Assembly: GCA_020002185.1 (NCBI GenBank)
Contig: CM034532.1
Location: 50,948,702-51,012,701, forward strand
DNA from: Paraescarpia echinospica
Taxonomy: Eukaryota; Annelida; Polychaeta; Sabellida; Siboglinidae
Length of the DNA: 64,000 nt
Reading direction: 5' to 3'
The translations under genes were made by a program, and so were the position numbers. The notes beneath the pieces were generated by a model. It searched no databases, was not told the origin of the DNA, and was given only the letters and a program-made list of their open reading frames with translations. Below, piece after piece: positions 44,470 through 56,209 of this stretch (its first letter is position 1; each line of letters starts with the position of its first letter).

Positions 44470-46125
44470 CCAGCTTAGTACATTACCGAGGTAACTTCGT
44501 TAAAATTTAGCTGACCAACACGGTAGACTTGTACAACTGTCTTACTTTAACACGTGGGTGTCGTAAATTCGTGCCAGTGCAGTGCATTACCGAGGTAACT
44601 TATTAGAATTTACCTGACCAACACGGTAGACTTGTACAAGTGTCTTACTTTAACACGTGGGTGTCGTAAATTCGTGCCAGTGCAGTGCATTACCGAGGTA
44701 ACTTCGTTAGAATTTACCTGACCAACACGGTAGACTTGTACAACTGTCTTACTTTAACACGTGGGTGTCGTAAATTCGTGCCAGTGCAGTGCATTACCGA
44801 GGTAACTTATTAGAATTTTAGCGTATGAACGCGTGAACGTCGTACATTCTTGCCTGCTTAGTACATTGCCGAGTAATTTTTCCGTTATGTTCATGTCGTA
44901 ACTTAGAATATTCTTCTAAGTCGAAGAATATTTTTCAAAGTCGAAACTTAGAATATTTTTTTTTAAAGTTGATACTTACTTTTTTCAAAGTCAGAACTTT
45001 CAAAGTTGAAGAATATTTTTCAAAGACGAAGAATATTTTTCAATGTTGGTACTTAGAATATTTTTTCAAAGTTGAAACTCACAATATTGTTTTCAAAGTT
45101 GAGACTTAGAATATTGTTCCGTTATATTCAAGTCGTAACGTAGAATATTTTTCAAAGTCGGAACTTAGTTATTTTTCCATAATGTTCAAGTCGGGACTTA
45201 AAATATTGTTCTGTCGTGTTCAAGTTGGTACTTAGAACATTTGTCAAACTCAGGACTTAGAATATTTTCCCTTTATGTTCAAGACGTAACTTAGAATATT
45301 TTTTCTAAGTTGATACTTGGAATATTTTTCAAAGTTGAAGAATATTTTTCAAGTTGGGACTTAGAATAGTTTTCAAAGTCAGGACTTAGTAATTTTTTGT
45401 TATGTTCAAGTCGTAAATTAGACAATATTTTTCGTCGGAACTTAGACATTTTTACGAAGTTAACTCAGTAATGTACTAAGCTGGCAAGAATTTACAACGT
45501 TCATATGCTAAAATTCTAAGAAGTTTCCTCGGCAATGCAATACACTGGCACGAATTTACGACACATATTCGTTAAAGTAAGAAAGTTGTACAAGTCTACC
45601 GTATTGGTCAGCTAAATTCTAACGAAGTTACCTCGGTAATGTATTAAGCTGGCAAGAATTTACGACGTTCACGCGTTCATATGCTAAAATTCTAAGAAGT
45701 TACCTCGATAATGCACTACACTGGCACGAATTTACGACAACCACGCATTAAAGTAAGAAAGTTGTACAAGTCTTCCGCGTTGGTCAGCTAAATTTTAACG
45801 AAGTTATCTCGGTAGTGTAATAATAATAATAATGTATTTATTTCAGACAATCATCGTGTCCATATATAAAAATACATCAATAAAAGTATGTAAATAAATA
45901 AAAATACATCAATAAGAACAATGTTTAAAAATTGTACAAATCCCGGACGCACTGGTGCCGCAGATTCGAAGTACAATGCACGTCGCTAGTTTTAATGCTA
46001 TAATGTATTAGGCTGGCAGGAATTTACGACGTTCACGCGTTCATACGCTAAAATTCTAAGAAGTTACCTCGATAATGCACTACACTGGCACGAATTTACG
46101 ACACATACACGTTCAGGTAAGAAAG
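44470..46125. mobile_element. Foldback-type element with repetitive long inverted arms
   Basis: The left arm (44470-44880) consists of a 104-bp unit repeated three times (CATTACCGAGG at 44481, 44585, 44688, 44792) and a distal part with GCGTATGAACGCGTGAACGT. The right arm (45450-46125) carries the same units inverted: CAAGAATTTACGACGTTCAC, TACCTCGATAATGCACTACA, AGAAAGTTGTACAAGTCT and others. The centre (44880-45440) is a different array of ~30-60-bp units (CTTAGAATATTTTTCAAAGT). Arms of internal tandem repeats around a central region are the structure of foldback (FB-like) transposons. The right arm is interrupted at 45815-46005. No transposase. Confidence 0.75.
45815..46005. mobile_element. 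Insertion in the foldback right arm, LINE/SINE-tail-like
   Basis: Begins with TAATAATAATAATG, continues AT-rich with two partial repeats of AAATACATCAATAA, then unique sequence to about 46005, where the arm sequence (GTATTAGGCTGGCAGGAATT) returns. The (TAA)n start suggests the 3' tail of a minus-strand retroelement. Family unknown. Confidence 0.5.
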
Positions 46126-46234
46126 TGTCGTTGTGATACGAATAACGATGCGACTGGCAGAGCACCGCACTTATATAGGAATATGAAGGTCACGTGAGCG
46201 TGCCGAAAGGTCAAGTGGCCGTGCCAAATAAACA

Positions 46235-46329
46235 CGGACCTCAGAGTAGAAAATAGACGCGCGGACTGCATAGTAGAAAGTACAAGCACGGACTACAGAG
46301 TAGAAACTACACGCACGGACTGCAGAGTA
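46235..46329. repeat. 27-bp tandem repeat, 3.5 copies
   Basis: ACGGACTGCAGAGTAGAAAC and 7 more bases repeat with small changes (GCGGACTGCATAGTAGAAAG, ACGGACTACAGAGTAGAAAC). Confidence 0.8.
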
Positions 46330-46844
46330 CATACCCTCATGAAAAAAACACATAAGTGAGTATGCGCAATGACCTATTTAACGATGTGATTTACTTATTT
46401 TTGTCGTTCACCACATAAGAGACACGGATTGAAGTCTTTCACACACGTTCCGTCAGGGGGCGTTACTTAACCTACTTGTTTAGTTCAACACATATTCGCC
46501 AGGGGCGCCACGTGGCCGTTGACCTTTGATCTTGACTTTTTGACATAGAAGTGACGTCATTTGTCTCTTCCTCCAATCAAAATCATTCCATGCGTTGAGA
46601 AGGACATACATTACAACTTAGGTTTATCCGAATGATTCTAAGTCCCAAACCTAAGCTTCAATCCAGGGAAATACCTACCCGGCAGATGATACTAATAATG
46701 TAGGCCAGTTAAGTAAAAGATCGCCAAAATATGAATCTAAGCGTTATTATGAATACTAGCGATGGGTTGGGTGTAAAATGGTTAGAATGTTGCTCATTTG
46801 AAACATTGGGAAGAAGGATATATATGTGGAAATATTTATGTTAT

Positions 46845-46975
46845 GTAACTAAGGTGTTGTAAGTTGTGTTCAGCACAAATTTTCAACAAACTAACAAAAC
46901 ACATATTTGGTGCTAAAATAATTAATGTTTCGAAGGAGGATATAATATTATTTCCTTACACAGTGAACTTTCAAA
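46845..46975. repeat. Dispersed repeat, copy 2
   Basis: Matches 5918-6060: AACTAAGGTGTTGTAAGTTG and AAAACACATATTTGGTGC, then ATTTCCTTACACAGTGAACT. See copy 1. Confidence 0.6.
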
Positions 46976-47289
46976 ACCCCCAAAACGGGCCGTTTACCTA
47001 CCGCGTACTGGCGACGGCGCCACAGCCAGGTAAATTACCCGGGTCCTGGCTCTTGACAAAAACCATGATTAGATTTTTATAGAATGAATGATATTTTGTT
47101 CGAACAACTTCAGCCAACAACAAAATAAAAACAGGCAGAAATTACCTTACGTTTCGAAGTCTACAGACTACACGCCATAGACAAAGTGCGCCAACGCAGG
47201 CCGATTTGGCGGCAAACGGTGGCGCCTCAGCATGGTGACTGTGGCTTTCATATTCAAAATGGCAGACGGTGTCAGCTTTATTTTTTGCG

Positions 47290-47506
47290 GTTTATTTAAC
47301 GTCATTAGAGAACAACATTTACTGAAGAAAGTTACTGTTTGACAGATGTTTTAGAGAACGGACAACTTAGTACTAATGTTCTAGTTGTCCTGGCTGTAAA
47401 TAGCTATAGATAGATTGTCCCACGGACAACAATTAGTAGCAATTTTAGTTGTCCGGTGGCAAATCCATTTGCCTCGGGTTAACGGTCAAGCGGAATTTCA
47501 AACCCT
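47290..47506. mobile_element. hAT-like element end (solo)
   Basis: Ends AGCGGAATTTCAAACCCTG (47488-47506), which read inward is CAGGGTTTGAAATTCCGCT, a hAT-type tip related to the right tip of the element at 20429-22061. TTGTCC motifs repeat in both orientations in the preceding 150 bp. The other end was not found. Confidence 0.6.
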
Positions 47507-48839
47507 GCCTAGTTCCCTACTCATATGTACTTCAAATTAATACATTTTATTTAAAAAATAAATATTATTACTGTTAGGGCATGGATAGTTGTCATAAAAT
47601 ACAGTATATTGCAATTAGGGCATGAACAGTTGTCCTAAAATACAGTTTTTATATTAGCCTTCTGGGTAATTTATTTATTATTTATTTAGTTACATAAATA
47701 GTCCCAACACGTTTTACTATGCGTATTACATGAACTTAATATAGCACGTTTAATGACATTGGAACAATTACAAAAAATCCTGATCTATTTCATATTTCTT
47801 GAGGTATCATTTTGCTACAAATATCCACCATCTTAATCAAAGTTGTTAACCTGTCTACCTGAAAGGCCTGGTCAATGAATGCCTGTGAAAAGTGATTATG
47901 TTCGTGCTCCTTCCCCGATGCAGTCAGTGTGCAGGGGGTAGTACTTCCGTGCCCCTAGCACCCATTGTACAACATAGTATGCCGTGCGATACGTGTCATC
48001 GTAGAGGTTGGTAGTTTTCCCTCCGAGCCATCCAGGGAAACCCGTAGAGTTTAATGTCACGATTCCTCTGAAACATCGCTTTGAATTAAGTCACCATGAC
48101 TGAGAATTATGGACGCTGACAAAACACTCAAGAAAACACTTGACGGCTCATACGTATTTTTACTTTTATTATTATACATATATGATGCTGGACACGCAAT
48201 ATAGCTATTGTGTTTACGTTTCCTATATATTTGTAGTTTGCCTTTTCCGTCGATGACGCTGGACACGCAGTTAAAATGCCACCATATTTTGTATTTTAAT
48301 GTGTTATATTTACCTCAAATTTGGATATAGCCCCTTCATTTGTTTCAGGTTTCCTTCACTAACTTTGTAAGAAAAGAATACAAGTCGAAATACTTACAAT
48401 CTTATTATCCGACCTTGCGTATGTAGATTGTAGATGATCTGTTAAACGTATTGAATCTCCAACGCCAAACTTTCATGGACTGATCTACGACCCCTAGAAT
48501 AGGACGTGCCCCCATATCAGCGTTCCGCAAACTTTTTGAGCTAGGAGCCATTTTTTCTCCAGCTAGGTCTGTGCGGGCCTACAGAGACTTATGTTTGTAT
48601 TAAATACACCCAGACAATTAACAAATCACACTCTCTAAAAGTCATATCCAGAAAGTACACTGTCAATGTCGACTGTCCAGCACACCGACACGAACCAGTT
48701 AGGGAGAAGGGTGGTGTTGCATGTACTTCGATAATCGACTGAATAGTCGCAGACGCGCATCCAATCGTTTGTCCGTCAATCGGCCCCGAAGTGATTTCTT
48801 GATATGATTCGTGGACGAGAATCCCAACTCTCTCGACCA
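47507..48839. other. No gene recognised
   Basis: AT-rich. A ~55-bp motif (TTAGGGCATGGATAGTTGTC) repeats once at 47575-47650. Nothing else supportable. Confidence 0.45.
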
Positions 48840-49850
48840 CGTGCTACCGAAGAGTAGGCCTACTAGGAACCTTTACGCAGCCTCTCGTAAAGATAGAAAC
48901 CGGACCGGCACTTTTGTAGACCAGAACAGCACCAGGTCGTCCTTTTCAGCGAGAAACTCTTCTTTCAAGCTCGGCACAGCTTGGAAATCGATGACGTCCT
49001 CTTGCAATACAGCTTGTTCAAGTGTCCAAAAATATGTCTGCCTAGACGCAGAGCCGAATTTGAAACTGAGTGTCCAGCTTAGCAACAGGACGACCGATTT
49101 CTTCAAGAAAGCTGATGGTTTGAGGAAACAGTGCAACAAATCTCTCCAGAACGGCACCACGGCTAAGCCAGCATATACACTGTTATAAAACAGAACATCG
49201 CCGTATTCTGCGTCAAATGCGGCCAAATGATTCTGGAATCTTCGGTGGTTCAGAGCACGGGCGCAAATGACGTTCACAATCTCAACAACAGTTTGCATCG
49301 TCTCCAGAACGCCGCAACCTCCTTTTGCACATAAAGCTTGCTGGTGAATAATGCAATGATAAGAAAGCAGGTTCAGCTATCGGAACATCGTAGCGAATCC
49401 AGCTCGACGTCCAAGCATAATTGGGGCACCATCCGTGCAAATTGAACCAAGGTTGTCCCATGTCAACTCGTTCTCTTCACCAAACTGCAGTAATGCATTG
49501 CAAATGCCCGCAGCTGTCGTTGTGTTTTGCCTGCCAATGGAATAAGGCACAGGAAGTCTTCCGAAACGCCATTGTCGAAGTATTGAACAGATACCAGCAT
49601 CTGAGCAATATCATTTTTGTCTGTGCTCTCGTCAATTACAATCGACCAAGCAGGGCAGGCTCGCAGCTTACTCTACAGTTATTCGAAGGCGGTATGGTTT
49701 ACGGGAGGGGCCCCTGAAAAACGCCAACGACTGAAGTCGGAGATGCAGGACCGCCAAGTACCCAACTCCTGCATCACGCACTATTCACTATATGACGGAT
49801 ATAGTTGTTTGCTTCACGGCGTGGTTCTCGTCCTTTGAAATCCCGCCGGG
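48840..49850 (-). pseudogene. ZBED-type hAT transposase remnant (minus)
   Basis: Minus reading from 49730: SIVIDESTDKNDIAQMLVSV (with the conserved D-E-S-T-D), QYFDNGVSEDFLCLIPL, then CTDGAPIMLGRRAGF (catalytic Asp region), CIIHQQALCAK (Cys/His block), VVEIVNVICARALNHRRFQN and DAEYGDVLFYNSV. These follow the order seen in hAT transposases of the ZBED5/GTF2IRD2 kind (RNase H-like core). Stops and frame changes are frequent and the 'EVRWLSRG' block is lost, so it is dead. The open plus frame 48811-49188 is its shadow. Confidence 0.8.
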
Positions 49851-49979
49851 AGGAAAAGTGCCGGGCCTCCAGCCTCGAAGGGGCTCATAATCAGCTATTG
49901 GAGGTCACCACACCTCGTGTTGTACAGCCAGCAGACGAAGACTAAGGGTACATGCTACTGGCCCGGAAAAGACAGCGCC

Positions 49980-52080
49980 AAGACAGGTCAACATTATGCA
50001 GTGGAATGCAGAGGGAATGTATAACGAAAAGGTTCCCCTTGCAGAGGAACTCCACCAGGAACAAATCGAAATTGTCTGTCTAAAGGAAACACATCTGAAG
50101 GAGACCCAGCGCTTCAACACGAGAGGATTCCATGTGTGCATACTCGACAGAAACGGTAGAATCAAGGCGGAGTGGCTATTCTTGTCAATAATTCCACCCC
50201 AGCTCAATAATTCCTCGTCAACACAAATGATGAAGCAGAAATCCATGGTGTCTGCCTCACAGTAGACGCGCAAGAGCTGAAGATCTATCTACAACATATA
50301 CTGCCCGTCAGACAGATATTTATGCCTGGACCAGATTGAACTCCCAGATAGTCTATGCCTCATCATTGGCGACTTCAATAGTCATTCAGAAACCTAGGGA
50401 TACTTAGATGCTGACAGGAGAGGAGAAGAAGTTAAAGACTGGCAAGCTGAAAACAACATTCACCTTGTAAATGACCATGAAGACCCATCAACGTTCTTCT
50501 CAAGCAGATGGCTGACAACAACGACACCTGACCTGGCCTTTGCTACTGGTGACATGTTAAAAAAGATCATCAGAACGGTATAAAATCAGCTTGGAGGGAG
50601 CGACCACAGACCAGTGAAGATCTCTCTGGACATTAACTTCAAACTGCAGGACGCCAATACATTTACACGATGGAACTACAAGAAGGCTAACTGGAAGAAA
50701 TTTGCCATGCTGACTGATCAGTACACAGGATAAATTCACAAAAAACAACAGAACCTGAATGTGAAAGTGAAGGCTCTAAAGCAAACTATACTCAAAGCTG
50801 CCAAAAATATATCCCTCGATGTGCCAGAAAGAACTACAGACCTTACGGGACTGAGGAGCTTCAAGAGCTCGACGATCGCGTCACTGAAGCCAGAGCACAA
50901 GTTGAAGAATACCCCACAGTGGATAACAACATTACACTCAAGGAAGGTACAGCAAGGCACAGGAGAACCTTCGTTCAAGAAGCACGAAGAAGTTTGAAAG
51001 AAAAGAAAAAACAAAGCATCTCAACTTGGACAAAGATTGCAACAAATTGTGGAAACTGACACACGCCATGAATGACGAAAACAGAAAACGCCGTTGAAGA
51101 CAACCAGGTGGAATTCACAATGAACACGTCCTTCAACAAGAAAGATCTTGAGGAAGCAATGTCAAAACTAAAACTTAAGAAGTCCCCAGGACCAGACGAG
51201 ATCACAAATGAGATGTTGCTTCATCTCGGTCCAAAATCAAAGAAGAAGCTCCTTCAACTGTGCAATGACAGTTGGAGAACAGGAGTCGTACCACAAGTAT
51301 GGAGAGAATCCATCATGATCCCTGTATACAAGAATGGAAAGGACAAGTTGAAAGCTGAGAGCTACCGACCTATCAGTGTTACCAGTTGCGTTGGAAAGCT
51401 GATGGAACGTCTCATCAACACCAGCTTAATGTGGCACCTAGAAGAAAAACAGCACATCAGTCCTGAGCAAGCAGCCTTTAGAGATAATCGGTCCACTGAG
51501 AATCAAGCCACCTACATCTCCCAAGCAATAGAAGATGCCTTCCAAGAAAAGAAACACACTCTTGCAGAACTGCCAAAGTTTGTACGGGGAGTCATCTACG
51601 CAGATGTCCCTGTCCTATGGAGCAATGAAGAATACATCTCAATAGCAAACTACTGACTTCAACTAGCACTCAAAGAGATAGAGGCATGGACCAAAACCTG
51701 GCTTGTGAAGATCAACGAAAATAAAACAGCGTACACTCTCTTCACACTTTCGCCCCAAGAACAGAAGGTCACGTTACTGATCAACTCACAGAAACTACAG
51801 GCTGAGGATACAACAACCTACTTTGGAATCACACTTGACCGTAGACTGACCCAGAAAAGTCAGTTGAACAAGTCCCAAGCAAGAGCAAAGATACGGCTGT
51901 CCCTCATGAGTAAACTTTCTGGCACAAATTGGGGCGCATACCAAAGTGTACTGAAGAAACTATATGTGGGAAGAGTCCATCCATTCTTGGAATATGGCAT
52001 GACAGCTAGTTTTACAGCTGCCAAATCAAACACTGACAAGATTGCCAGAATCCAGAATCAGGTCATGAGAATGGCGCGCG
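49980..52080 (+). mobile_element. Jockey/RTE-like LINE ORF2, inactive
   Basis: Endonuclease: MQWNAEGMYNEKVPLAEELH, IEIVCLKETHLKETQRF, then near 50370 IIGDFNSHSE and near 50590 GGSDHRPVKISL. RT (51072-51656): LKLKKSPGPDEITNEML, IMIPVYKNGKDKLKAESYRP, EQAAFRDNRSTENQ. The expected block A (D...AFD) is missing: EKKHTLA runs directly into ELPKFVRGVIYADVPVLWS. The catalytic Y-A-D-D is YADV. The C-terminal part is 51705-52080 (TTYFGITLDRRLTQ, LYVGRVHPFLEYGM). Internal deletion plus a lost catalytic Asp make it inactive. No 3' tail: it stops at the edge of the satellite near 52100. Confidence 0.85.
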
Positions 52081-52139
52081 AGGATGCCTTCCTTGTCGTG
52101 CACTCGTAAACAGCGACGCCGTCTCGCAGCGACAGAGTT

Positions 52140-53345
52140 AATTAATAATTGTAAGAGCAACAAATTACGTTAGTAGAATACGTGTATACGACGTAAACAA
52201 CGTAATTTCCGACTCGTTGTAGGATGGTCACGCGCGGACGTGGACATAACGTAATGTCGTTACGTTGTTGCTACGTGCAGGCACTATTTTGGCAGAATAC
52301 GTTTATGTAATGTATACAAAACATTATTCTTGAAATCTTGCTGCATTGTCTCCGGCGGACGTGAAAATAACGTAATATCGTTACGTTGTTATTACGTATT
52401 GACATTACGTTGACAGAATACGTTTCTACAACGTAAATACAACGTAATCCCGGACACGTTAGTGGATGGTCACAAGCTGCCGTGGACACAACGTAATGTC
52501 ATAACGTTGTTGTTATGTTTATTAGGTTTATACAACGTATATAAAACGTTATTCTTAAAACGTTGCTGGATGGTCTCAGGCGGACGTGTTACAATGTAAT
52601 ATCGTAACGTTGTTATTAAGTAGTGGCACTGCGTTGGTAGAATACGTTTATATGGCGTAAGAACAACGTAAATTCCAACTCGTTGTAGGATGGTCAAGCG
52701 CAGACATATATATATATACACTGGCACTACGTTGGTAGAATACGAGTATACAACGTACATAAAACGTAATTCCTGACACGTTGCTGGATAGTATCCGGCG
52801 GACGTGGATACAACGTAGTATCGTAACGTTGTTGTTGCGTTGGTAGAATACGTTTCTACAACGTACAGAAAACGTAATTCCTGAAACGTTGCTGGATGAT
52901 ATCAGGCGGATATCGACAAAACGTAATACTGTAACGTTATTGTTACGTAGTGACATTACGGTGGCAGAATACGTTTATACGACGTAAGAACAATGTATTT
53001 TCCGATTCGATCGTGATAGGATGGTAACGCGCAGACGTGGATATTACGTAATGACCTTACGTTTTTGTTACGAAGAGGCACTTGTTGGTAGGATACGTTT
53101 ACGCAACGTATACAAAACGTAATTTCCTAAACGTTGCTGGATGGTCTCTGGTGTGTGGACGTAACGTAATATGGTTATGTTGTTATTACGTATTGGCGCT
53201 ACGTTGATTATACAACGTAATCCCGGACACGTTGGTGGGTGGTCTCAGGCTGACGTGGCCACAACGGATTATCGTTACGTTGTTGCTAATTATTGGTACG
53301 ACGATGACAGAATACGTGTATACAACGTACATAAAACGTAATTCC
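52140..53345. repeat. ACGT-rich satellite, ~105-125-bp unit, ~10 copies
   Basis: Units contain, in order, AACGTAATATCGTTACGTTG, TTATTACGTAGTGGCACTAC, GTTGGTAGAATACGTTTATA, CAACGTAAATACAACGTAAT and GCTGGATGGTCTCAGGCGGA. Unit starts are near 52247, 52370, 52488, 52593, 52810, 52917, 53043, 53163 and 53260, with one truncated copy at ~52690 where a TA tract intrudes. By eye units are 75-85% alike, so it is old. The palindromic words AACGTT and ACGT are strikingly frequent. No open frame. Confidence 0.85.
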
Positions 53346-54329
53346 TGACGATACCAAACCACTACCTCCCAGCAACGTCGTAAATACGCAGCGTGTTTGC
53401 TGGATTAAAACTGTTAAACATGCTAAATAGTAACCAGTAAAAATAAGGCAAGTTAACACAAATAATAATATCCATTCATAGATATGCTTATATATATATA
53501 TACACAGACAATCGTCTGCCTGCACGGATGCATGTATGCAAATACATACACAAAAAACAAGTCCAACACAGTATTAATTTAGTGCAACATCTAAGAACAT
53601 CCGACCTTGACGCGTAACACCAGTCATCTCATTCTTATTTTAACATGTCAAATTCAACATTATACTTAATGCTTTGACATGCATTGCATAACTGTAATGA
53701 TTTTGATAAATTGTCTAAATGAAATCACCAGCTATATTTGGACAATTAAGAATTGAATCCCTAAAAAAACGACTTTAAATGTTACGTTAAACAGATAGTC
53801 AAAGATCTGGCATCTCTGTGGTTCAGGATAGTTCACCAACAGCTTTGATGTAGTCTGTTAATACAAACACAAATTTGGGCAGAATTTCATTTACACACCT
53901 GATCTGAGGTGTTTCTGTTGGGAATTTTTCGCCGCTAAGCCACTGTAACTTCATCTTCTCCGCTGTTTCGGCTGTGAACTCATGACATCCGAATACGGGG
54001 GAGGGGGCAATGCTGTTAAAAAATGTAATTTTTTACGTCGCGCCGTTGCTGTCAATTTACCTTCTCCAGCTTTTGTCTCGGTTGAAATGATGACATCCGA
54101 AAACGGAGGGGAGGGGAGGGATGCTTTGCAAAATGTTTTCATATTTCTGGGAGAGCTAGGGGCAGAAAACCATATGTCTGCCCTCCAATTACACACACCT
54201 TTCACATTAATCGTCTCATAAATTACATTTCCACACGCCATTGACGCTCGCCACAAAAACAAACATTCACGCTCACATTTAACGGGGACAGAACCATTAT
54301 ATCCCCCCGGAGAAATCCACCCCTGTTCC
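53346..54329. other. No gene; ~105-bp imperfect duplication
   Basis: 53960-54030 and 54075-54140 share CATGACATCCGAATACGG / GATGACATCCGAAAACGG followed by a GGGGAGGG run and AAAATGT; the open minus frame 54367-53951 comes from this duplication. The rest is AT-rich with nothing supportable. Confidence 0.5.
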
Positions 54330-54995
54330 GAGTCTATGGACAGCTCAACAATCTGAACGTTGAACATATTATATTGATCATTGGGTCTGTTGAAAAAAAC
54401 AAAGCTTTCACGGGCAAGCTGGAGAACTGGAGGCGCAACATTGACTTAGACAACTTTGCAATGTTGGAAACGGTATCAGAAGTCGCCGAAGACTGTGATG
54501 ACACAACACAGAGTTTGATAATTGAGCACCTGAAAGCACTGGAGATGGAATTCACAAGATACTTCTCGTAGATATCTAGTCAAACAACTCGGTTGTTGAG
54601 GAATCCATTCACCGTACCAGTTCGAAGCACAAACAGTTAGAGCTTCTTGGTCTCCAAGAAGATCTAGGTGCTAATTAAGATGAAGTTCGAATCAGTGTTC
54701 TGGTTATCCATGGAAGTTACCTACCCTAACTAGTGAGACTTTGCCCTACGTCACCTGCTACCATTCGCTTCCATCTACCGCTGTGAAGCTGCGTTCTCTG
54801 ATCTCGTGCACATTAATTAAGACAAAATGTCGCAACAAGCTAAAGGTAGAACGTGATCTCCGGTGCATGTGCACTCGCTATAACGAAATCCAGAACCATT
54901 ATAAGCCTGTTGATGCATTGCAACATCATCCGGCCATCCCATTAAAAGTTGAGCCAACCAACACGGACAGTCCTTTGTGCAACGTCAGTAAGATA
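54330..54995 (+). pseudogene. ZBED-type hAT transposase C-terminal remnant (plus)
   Basis: 54374-54571 reads AFTGKLENWRRNIDLDNFAM, LETVSEVAEDCDDTTQ and LIIEHLKALEMEFTRYFS. 54741-54998 includes HSLPSTAVKLRSLISC and LIKTKCRNKLKVERDLRC with a His/Glu-rich end. This is the C-terminal third of ZBED5/SCAND3-like hAT transposases, up to the dimerisation region ('KTK.RN.L..E.DLR'). A ~170-bp non-matching stretch and frameshifts separate the two parts. It is on the opposite strand to the remnant at 48840-49850 and covers a different part of the protein. Confidence 0.75.
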
Positions 54996-55345
54996 TGACT
55001 TCAAATAATTGTTGGTGTAAAGCGTCGATCACCCATCTGATTGGACGAATAAAAACAGACGTTTCTTTAAGCAGCATCAGAAAGATAAATAATTCACAAC
55101 CATGAAGCTTGTTGGTGTTATGCAACATCACCTATTTGATTGAATGGACCAAAACGGACATTACTTTGTGAAATGTCAGTAAGATATACGGCTTTAAATA
55201 ATTCACAATCATGAAGCTTGTTGGTGTTATATGCAACGTACGTCACCTATTTGATTGAATGGACCAAAACGGACATTTCTTTGTGAAGTGTCAGTAAGAT
55301 ACGACTTTAGATAATTTACCATCACGAAGCTTGTTGGTGTTATGC
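54975..55345. repeat. ~125-bp tandem repeat, 3 copies
   Basis: GTCAGTAAGATATGACTTCA, AAGCTTGTTGGTGTTATGCA and ATTTGATTGAATGGACCAAA recur in order at ~54975, ~55070-55190 and ~55190-55310. It starts at the end of the hAT remnant, so it may have grown from the element's 3' region. A last piece (CACCTATTTGATAG-like, AAATATGACTTCAAATAA) lies at 55797-55840, beyond the MITE. Confidence 0.7.
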
Positions 55346-55352
55346 AGATATC

Positions 55353-55794
55353 TGTCGCGCTTACATTTATCCGGGCGTTAAATAATATCCGGGTGACGTT
55401 TCTGCGCGTGCGCGTATCTAGTGGAATGTATTTAGCATCAGCCACGACTGTCGCGCGTTCATTTATCCGGGCGTTATGTATGTTTATACATATATGTCTA
55501 TAAATATATACATAAATTATAAAATGTTTGCTTCCCACAGACATAAACAATTTCTGTTGTAAAACAGTTTCCTCTCCACGCACACGTCACGCGACGTACT
55601 CTTATACTTGGTCACAAATCTGAAACAGCAAATTATATAATTATGTACTCTAACTATAACGCTCGTATTACGACAACAAACGAAACTACTGGATATTAGT
55701 TATGTGAACTACTGGTGCCAAATAGTATGCCTTACATACGCATATAAACATCACACGGATAAAATTTAACGCCCGGATAAATGTAAACGCGATA
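55353..55794. mobile_element. MITE with ~28-bp inverted ends
   Basis: The left end CGCGCTTACATTTATCCGGG plus CGTTAAAT (55357-55384) is matched in inverse by the right end ATTTAACGCCCGGATAAATG plus TAAACGCG (55766-55793), one mismatch. The motif CATTTATCCGGGCGTTA is also present internally (55459-55475). The element splits the 125-bp tandem repeat array. No coding content. Confidence 0.85.
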
Positions 55795-56209
55795 GCGTTA
55801 CCTATTTGATAGCATCTTTTAAATATGACTTCAAATAAAGGTGTATTAATCTCTAACTGGCTTTTAGACTTTATAGTAAACATTGGTTATTTTAGATTTA
55901 TTGTGGTTAGTGAGGGGGCGCTGTGATGATTGTCTGAAAAAAGGGGTCGCAGAGCAAAGAATTAAAGGTCCTCAACCAATTCGTTTGCCCATCGCCAATC
56001 CGGTTCTTTTAGGTCCAGACGTATAATGTGTGAATAGTTTAACTAGTGCGCACAGTCGGTTTAATAAAAAAATGCATACTTGTTTTTTAATCGTCAAAAA
56101 GAAAAGATTTGTCGTTACACCGGGTATGGCTGACGAAAGCCAATTGCGCTGTCGACCTCCTGCGCCATTTCGGTCACGTGCTTTACGCGAGATCGGCATC
56201 CCACGTATT

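Noticed and set aside
48811..49188. 125-codon plus ORF
   Set aside because: Opposite strand of the hAT transposase remnant, whose motifs are clear on minus.
53951..54367. 138-codon minus ORF with two PP-[FY]-SDV motifs
   Set aside because: Produced by a ~105-bp duplication with G-runs; no splice context, no recognised domain.
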